NCBI GenBank assembly: GCA_937989585.1
Contig: CALKRW010000033.1
Location: 1-36,868 of the forward strand
Length of the DNA: 36,868 bases
Direction of reading: 5' to 3'
From: an uncultured Porphyromonadaceae bacterium
GTDB lineage: Bacteria; Bacteroidota; Bacteroidia; Bacteroidales; Muribaculaceae
Of the stretch, positions 32,575 to 36,868 are shown one piece after another. The translations under genes and the position numbers were made by a program. The notes beneath the pieces are model-generated. The model ran no database searches, was not told where the DNA came from, and saw nothing but the letters and a program-made list of their open reading frames with translations. Every line of letters begins with the position of its first letter. Position 1 is the first letter of the stretch.

Positions 32575-33060
32575 ATGTCTAAAAAAATTGCAAAAACCAA
32601 CGCGGCGCGCCTGCTCGACCAGGCCGGCATTCCCTATCGCCTAATCCCCTACCCTGTCGACGAGGAACATCTCGACGCACAGCATGTGGCCGACTCGATA
32701 GGCGAGGACATCCGCTGCGTGTTCAAGACCCTCGTGCTCGAAGGCGCTGGAGCAGGACATTTTGTCTGCGTCATACCAGGCGGAGAGGAAGTCGACCTCA
32801 AGAAAGCCGCCAAAGTCGCGGGCGCAAAAAAGGCCGACCTGATTCCCATGAAGGAACTTCTTCCGCTGACCGGATACATACGCGGAGGCTGTTCGCCCGT
32901 CGGCATGAAGAAGCCCTTCCCCACGTTCTTCCACAAGACGGCGACCGATTTCGACAAGATTTATGTCTCGGCGGGAATGCGCGGCCTCCAGTTCGAGGTC
33001 AGCCCCACGGAACTAATCAACTATGTAGGCGGTCAGACCGCGGACATCACCCGCGACTGA
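32575..33060 (+). CDS. ybaK: YbaK/EbsC-type aminoacyl-tRNA deacylase
   Basis: The 161-residue protein matches the YbaK family, which in E. coli hydrolyses Cys-tRNA(Pro) to prevent misincorporation. Visible marks are NAARLLDQAGIPYRL, HLDAQHVADSIG, CVFKTLVLEG, DLKKAAKVAGAKKADLIP and GGCSPVGMKKPFPTFF, a typical YbaK C-terminal section. It starts 16 bp after the sugar transferase and is likely co-transcribed. Specificity for mischarged Cys-tRNA is inferred from the family. Confidence 0.92.
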   Translation: MSKKIAKTNAARLLDQAGIPYRLIPYPVDEEHLDAQHVADSIGEDIRCVFKTLVLEGAGAGHFVCVIPGGEEVDLKKAAKVAGAKKADLIPMKELLPLTGYIRGGCSPVGMKKPFPTFFHKTATDFDKIYVSAGMRGLQFEVSPTELINYVGGQTADITRD

Positions 33061-33092
33061 ACACCACGGAATTCCATAAGACACAATTCGAC

Positions 33093-34175
33093 ATGAACAC
33101 CTTCGGCAAAATATTCACACTCACATCCTTCGGTGAGAGCCACGGTCCCGCCATCGGTGGCGTCATCGACGGCGTCCCCGCCGGGATTGCCATTGACACC
33201 GCCGAGGTCCAGCGTCAACTTGACAGGCGTCGTCCCGGCCAGTCAAGGCTGACGACCTCTCGTCCGGAGGCCGACCGCGTACGTTTTCTTTCCGGAATAT
33301 TCGAGGGACGCACCACCGGCACGCCCATAGGCTTCATTGTCGAGAATACGGCACAGCGGCCGGGCGACTACGGCAATCTTGCCGAGGCATACCGCCCATC
33401 ACACGCCGACTTCACATATAACGCGAAATACGGAATACGCGACTATCGCGGAGGCGGCCGATCATCGGCGCGCGAGACCATCAGCCGAGTCGTTGCCGGA
33501 GCCGTAGCGCGCCAGGCACTGAAGTGCATGGGCATAAGCATCACGGCATACACTTCGTCCGTCGGTCCCATATCAACAGCCTTTGACCCTTTGTCCGTAA
33601 GCGAAGAAATGGTCGAGACCTCAGACGTTCGCTGCCCCGACACCGCCACAGCCGCCGAGATGGAGAAACTGATACTCGAGGTCAAGGCAGACGGCGACAC
33701 CGTGGGGGGCATTGTAACCTGCGTTGCCAAAGGTGTGCCCGCAGGACTCGGCGAGCCCGTATTCGGAAAACTTCAGGCCCGTCTGGCCGACGCCATGATG
33801 GGCATAAACGCCGCACACGGTTTTGAATACGGCATGGGCTTCGGGGGAGCGACGCGACGCGGCTCAGAGATGATCGACACCTGGGTTCCCGATGCTACGG
33901 ACCCACGCGGAATGCGTACGCTCTCCAACAACTCAGGAGGCATTCAGGGAGGAATCTCCAACGGTGAAGCGATAATTTTTCGTGTGGCGTTCAAGCCGGT
34001 GGCCACGCTGCTCCGCGAGGTCAGGACTGTCGACATCCATAGTAACGAGACAAGCATCTCGGCCCGGGGCCGCCACGACCCTTGCGTGGTTTCGCGCGCG
34101 GTCCCCATTGTCGAAGCGATGACCGCAATGGTTCTGCTCGACGCCGTCGTGCTCGACCGTGCATCCCGAATATGA
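33093..34175 (+). CDS. aroC: Chorismate synthase
   Basis: The last shikimate-pathway enzyme converts 5-enolpyruvylshikimate-3-phosphate to chorismate with reduced FMN. The 360-residue protein has FGESHG (13-18), DRRRPGQSRLTTSRPE, SHADFTYNAKYGIRDYRGGG with RSSARET, and NNSGGIQGGISNGE, the classical signatures. Length is normal. It starts 32 bp after ybaK, and its TGA overlaps the ATG of the glycerate kinase gene (ATGA at 34172-34175). No other aro genes are near. Confidence 0.97.
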   Translation: MNTFGKIFTLTSFGESHGPAIGGVIDGVPAGIAIDTAEVQRQLDRRRPGQSRLTTSRPEADRVRFLSGIFEGRTTGTPIGFIVENTAQRPGDYGNLAEAYRPSHADFTYNAKYGIRDYRGGGRSSARETISRVVAGAVARQALKCMGISITAYTSSVGPISTAFDPLSVSEEMVETSDVRCPDTATAAEMEKLILEVKADGDTVGGIVTCVAKGVPAGLGEPVFGKLQARLADAMMGINAAHGFEYGMGFGGATRRGSEMIDTWVPDATDPRGMRTLSNNSGGIQGGISNGEAIIFRVAFKPVATLLREVRTVDIHSNETSISARGRHDPCVVSRAVPIVEAMTAMVLLDAVVLDRASRI

Positions 34176-35320
34176 ACAACCCACGCTCCGCAAAGATAAT
34201 TATCGCATGTGACTCGTTCAAGGGTTCGCTTTCATCGTCAAGCGCCAACTGTGCGGTTCGTGACGGAATCCTTGAAACACTGAACAGTCTGGGCGTAAGT
34301 GCCGAAATACGCGCTTTCGCAATCGGCGACGGGGGAGAAGGCACTTCAGCGGCTCTTTCCGAAACATTCAAAGCGAGACCGGCAAGTGTCCGCACAGTTG
34401 GTCCATTAGGCGATCCCGTAACGGCAACCTATGCCATTTCCGCCGACAGACGTACAGCCATAATGGACATGGCCGCCGCCGCTGGACTGACTCTTGTCCC
34501 CGAGGGGCGGCTTGACCCATTGGCTGCTTCCACTCGCGGCGTCGGGACCATGCTTCTCGACGCGGCCTCTCGTGGATGCCCCGAAATCATCATCGGACTC
34601 GGCGGCAGTGCGACTACGGATGCCGGAACAGGTATGCTTGCAGCGCTCGGCTACCGTTTCCTCGATGCCGAAGGCAACATCCTGGCATCTTGCGGCGCGT
34701 CACTTCAGAAGATAGCCCGAATTGCGCCTCCGTCCGCCAAACCCCTCGAAGGCATTAAGATTACCGTGGCCTGCGACGTGCGCAACCCGCTTTTCGGTCC
34801 CGAAGGCGCGGCTTACGTCTTTGCTCCCCAGAAGGGCGCCGACCCAATGCAGGTCGAAGAACTCGACCGAGGTTTACGCAACTTCGCCGCCGTATCAGGC
34901 GGCGACTACGCTTTCCCCGGCGCGGGAGCCGCCGGAGGTCTCGGGTTCGCCCTGCGGACATTCCTCGATGCCGATTTGTGTCCGGGCATCGACCTCGTCC
35001 TTTCGGCCACAGGATTTACCAGGGCGCTTGATGGCGCCACCCTGGTGATAACCGGCGAGGGACGTTTCGACACCCAGAGCCTGATGGGGAAAGCCACAGG
35101 TGGAATCATGCGACTGGCAAACATAAAAAATGTTCCTGTTGCCATACTTGCCGGAAAAATTGATGACAGAAACGTGGCGCTTGACGGTCAGACACACGCC
35201 ATGCTCGAAATCACTCCTCCCGGCATGCCTCTGGAACAGGCGCTCGAACCCGAGACAGCCGTCAGCAATCTCCGCCAGGCGGCAAAAAGACTTATACACA
35301 CACTTTTCCCGTCACTATGA
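34172..35320 (+). CDS. Glycerate kinase (GarK/GlxK family)
   Basis: The enzyme phosphorylates D-glycerate, usually at the 2-position in this family. The ATG at 34172 gives a 382-residue protein; the longer open frame upstream only overlaps aroC. Motifs are IIACDSFKGSLSS near the N-terminus, FAIGDGGEGTSAAL, GLGGSATTDAGTGMLAALG, PGAGAAGGLGFAL and GEGRFDTQSLMGKA. It is coupled to aroC by the ATGA overlap and its own stop is overlapped by the start of a 9-codon minigene that leads into the transporter gene. Confidence 0.93.
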   Translation: MNNPRSAKIIIACDSFKGSLSSSSANCAVRDGILETLNSLGVSAEIRAFAIGDGGEGTSAALSETFKARPASVRTVGPLGDPVTATYAISADRRTAIMDMAAAAGLTLVPEGRLDPLAASTRGVGTMLLDAASRGCPEIIIGLGGSATTDAGTGMLAALGYRFLDAEGNILASCGASLQKIARIAPPSAKPLEGIKITVACDVRNPLFGPEGAAYVFAPQKGADPMQVEELDRGLRNFAAVSGGDYAFPGAGAAGGLGFALRTFLDADLCPGIDLVLSATGFTRALDGATLVITGEGRFDTQSLMGKATGGIMRLANIKNVPVAILAGKIDDRNVALDGQTHAMLEITPPGMPLEQALEPETAVSNLRQAAKRLIHTLFPSL

Positions 35321-35346
35321 CAATAAAGTTCTGCAACCGCCCATGA
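35317..35346 (+). CDS. Nine-codon minigene linking glycerate kinase and the NSS transporter
   Basis: ATG at 35317 overlaps the glycerate kinase stop (ATGA) and opens a frame MTIKFCNRP that stops at 35344-35346, where the TGA overlaps the ATG of the transporter gene at 35343. This makes an unbroken chain of stop-start overlaps across the 22-bp gap. It may be a coupling relay that carries ribosomes forward. Chance cannot be excluded for so short a frame. Confidence 0.35.
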   Translation: MTIKFCNRP

Positions 35347-36701
35347 CATCGACACACAAAAATCCATCCCGAACTCTTTTCACAACACGCATAGGCGTCC
35401 TTGCCGCAACCGTAGGCTCAGCCGTAGGTCTCGGCAATATCTGGCGCTTTCCCTACGAGGCGGGTGCCCACGGCGGCGGAGCCTTCATGCTCTGCAACCT
35501 CGTCTTCACACTGCTCATAGGCATTCCGATACTATGCGCCGAATTCATACTTGGCCGCTCGAGCCGCTCGAACGTCATGGGCGCATTCCGAAAACTTGCG
35601 CCACGGCAGAACTGGCGTCCCGTAGGTTATCTCTGTGTGTTTTCGGCTCTGCTGATTCCGGGATTTTACTCTGTGGTCGCGGGATGGACAATGGAATACT
35701 TCGCCCAGTCGGCTGTCGGCGCCCTCAACCTCGGCTCAGTCGAACACTACCACGAGTATTTCGACACATTCTCTTCTTCTGTCTGGACACCTCTGATTTG
35801 GATTGCCATTTTCATCGGGCTGAATTTCGTGATTCTCATACGTGGCACCCGAGGCATCGAGCGTGCCTCGAACATCCTGATGCCCGTGCTATTCGTCATC
35901 CTCATAATTTTCGCCGTCAACTCAATATGCATGGACGGCGCGAGCGAGGGACTGTATTTCCTTTTCCATCCCGACTGGTCGGCCATTGACTCGTCGACTG
36001 TGCTTTCGGCCCTCGGCCAGTCGTTTTTCTCGCTCAGTCTCGGCCTCGGATGCATGACGACCTACGCCTCATACTTCAGCGACTCTACCCGCATAGGCAG
36101 AAGCGCCGTCACGACAGCCTGCCTCGACCTGGTTGTCGCCATATTTGCCGGCGTAATCATATTCCCGGCGGTATTCACCTACGGAGGCTCGGTCGAAGCC
36201 GGTCCGAAACTTGTCTTCGAGATTCTCCCCGGCATCTTCCACCACCTTCCTTTCGGAGCCGTATGGTCGGCGCTATTTTTCTTCCTGCTCATTCTGGCCT
36301 CACTGACATCCACCATCTCGATGCACGAGATCGTCATAACCTTCCTCACCGAAGAAAAAGGCATGAGTCGGCGCAATGCCACCATCCTCGAATGTACCGC
36401 AGCCTTTGTCCTGGCAGTAATCGCGAGCCTAAGTTTCGGGCCGCTCGCCGAAATGAAGATTTTCTCGCTGTCATTCTTCTCTCTGCTCGACTTCATCACC
36501 TCGAACGTCATGCTTCCGATAGGAGGCCTGTGCATAGCCATTTTTGCGGGCTATGTAATAGACCGCAACATCATACGCGCACAGATGACAAACAACGGGC
36601 GCCTGCACCCGACATTGCTTCCACTCACGATATTCTCGCTGCGATATCTCTGTCCGCTGGCCATACTGTTAATCTTCCTGAGTTCGTTATCAATCATCTA
36701 A
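35343..36701 (+). CDS. Neurotransmitter:sodium symporter (NSS/SNF) family transporter
   Basis: The ATG at 35343 gives 452 residues; the open frame extending upstream to 35130 is an artefact over the glycerate kinase gene. TM1 has the sodium- and substrate-binding signature AATVGSAVGLGNIWRFPYEAG, and the protein has about 11-12 hydrophobic segments, as in bacterial NSS members like LeuT and MhsT. Members import amino acids with sodium; the bound amino acid cannot be read from the sequence. It is a single inner-membrane protein with a short N-terminal cytoplasmic stretch, located at the end of the aroC-glycerate kinase run. Confidence 0.92.
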   Translation: MTSTHKNPSRTLFTTRIGVLAATVGSAVGLGNIWRFPYEAGAHGGGAFMLCNLVFTLLIGIPILCAEFILGRSSRSNVMGAFRKLAPRQNWRPVGYLCVFSALLIPGFYSVVAGWTMEYFAQSAVGALNLGSVEHYHEYFDTFSSSVWTPLIWIAIFIGLNFVILIRGTRGIERASNILMPVLFVILIIFAVNSICMDGASEGLYFLFHPDWSAIDSSTVLSALGQSFFSLSLGLGCMTTYASYFSDSTRIGRSAVTTACLDLVVAIFAGVIIFPAVFTYGGSVEAGPKLVFEILPGIFHHLPFGAVWSALFFFLLILASLTSTISMHEIVITFLTEEKGMSRRNATILECTAAFVLAVIASLSFGPLAEMKIFSLSFFSLLDFITSNVMLPIGGLCIAIFAGYVIDRNIIRAQMTNNGRLHPTLLPLTIFSLRYLCPLAILLIFLSSLSII

Positions 36702-36766
36702 AAAATTGATTAGTTTAATATTATAAATTAAAAACCGAGATTTAACTAATTTTTTCCGGGAAAATC

Positions 36767-36797
36767 TTTGGTGTTTAAAATAAAGTTAGTACCTTTG
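36767..36797 (+). promoter_or_regulatory. Consensus promoter for tRNA-Val
   Basis: TTTG at 36767-36770 and TACCTTTG at 36790-36797 are separated by 19 bp, an exact match to the Bacteroidetes consensus. The tRNA begins 20 bp after the -7 element. Confidence 0.85.
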
Positions 36798-36816
36798 CAA
36801 CGCTTTCGGCGAGAAA

Positions 36817-36868
36817 GGGCGTTTAGCTCAGCTGGTTCAGAGCATCTGCCTTACAAGCAGAGGGTCGG
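36817..36868 (+). tRNA. tRNA-Val (anticodon TAC), truncated by window end
   Basis: The acceptor strand GGGCGTT, the D arm GCTC...GAGC with AGCTGGTT in the loop, and the anticodon stem-loop TCTGC-CTTACAA-GCAGA are present. The anticodon TAC reads valine GTA codons. The variable loop starts at the end of the window, and the T arm and 3' acceptor strand lie outside it. Confidence 0.92.

Noticed and set aside
36702..36766. Terminator after the NSS transporter
   Set aside because: ATTAGTTTAA and TTAACTAAT could pair only with a bulge and a loop of over 20 nt; too weak to call.

Overview
The window looks like chromosomal DNA of a gut Bacteroidales bacterium, most likely of the Muribaculaceae (S24-7) type. 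Support is the moderately high GC content, Bacteroidetes promoters (TAnnTTTG at -7, often with TTTG about 19-20 bp upstream) before several genes, absence of strong Shine-Dalgarno sites, candidate type IX secretion tails, and family content typical of the order (DUF349, DUF3256, GH31, monofunctional aspartate kinase, NSS transporter). The genus call is inference; no 16S rRNA gene is present.

Layout. 3-437 is the 3' end of a helix-turn-helix regulator. 681-1913 is a lipoprotein serpin with its own promoter and terminator. 2203-7457 is a tightly overlapping four-gene run: a secreted six-hairpin glycosidase, a NeuC/LegG-type hydrolysing 2-epimerase, a CMP-nonulosonate synthetase and a CBS-domain sugar nucleotidyltransferase of PtmE type. 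The GTPase gene obg follows. 8702-9914 is an accessory gap with a doubtful minus-strand ORF, nested GC-rich inverted repeats and two divergent promoters. 9915-14408 encodes a 1497-residue secreted multidomain pectinesterase. 14690-18885 holds an unrecognised single-pass membrane protein and a GH31 alpha-glucosidase-type enzyme. 18941-24982 is a housekeeping run: riboflavin synthase, a DEAD-box RNA helicase, a DUF3256 protein, both exonuclease VII subunits and aspartate kinase. A long hairpin separates this from the minus-strand pair at 25086-28652, a secreted phosphodiester glycosidase and the tRNA-dihydrouridine synthase dusB. 28970-36701 is plus strand again: a DUF349 coiled-coil protein, a polyprenyl-phosphate sugar-1-phosphate transferase, a YbaK-type deacylase, chorismate synthase, glycerate kinase and an NSS transporter. 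The window ends inside a tRNA-Val gene that has a near-perfect promoter.

How the genes work together. Two themes stand out. One is cell-surface glycan metabolism: nonulosonic acid activation, an initiating glycosyl-1-phosphate transferase, and four secreted glycan-active enzymes, none of which sits next to a SusC/SusD pair. The other is host or protease interaction, represented by the serpin. The most unusual arrangement is the translational coupling of a secreted glycosidase to the nonulosonate genes, in a cassette with no visible NeuB/LegI synthase. Further points of interest are a nine-codon minigene joined by ATGA overlaps to glycerate kinase and the NSS transporter, and the structured gap at 8702-9914.
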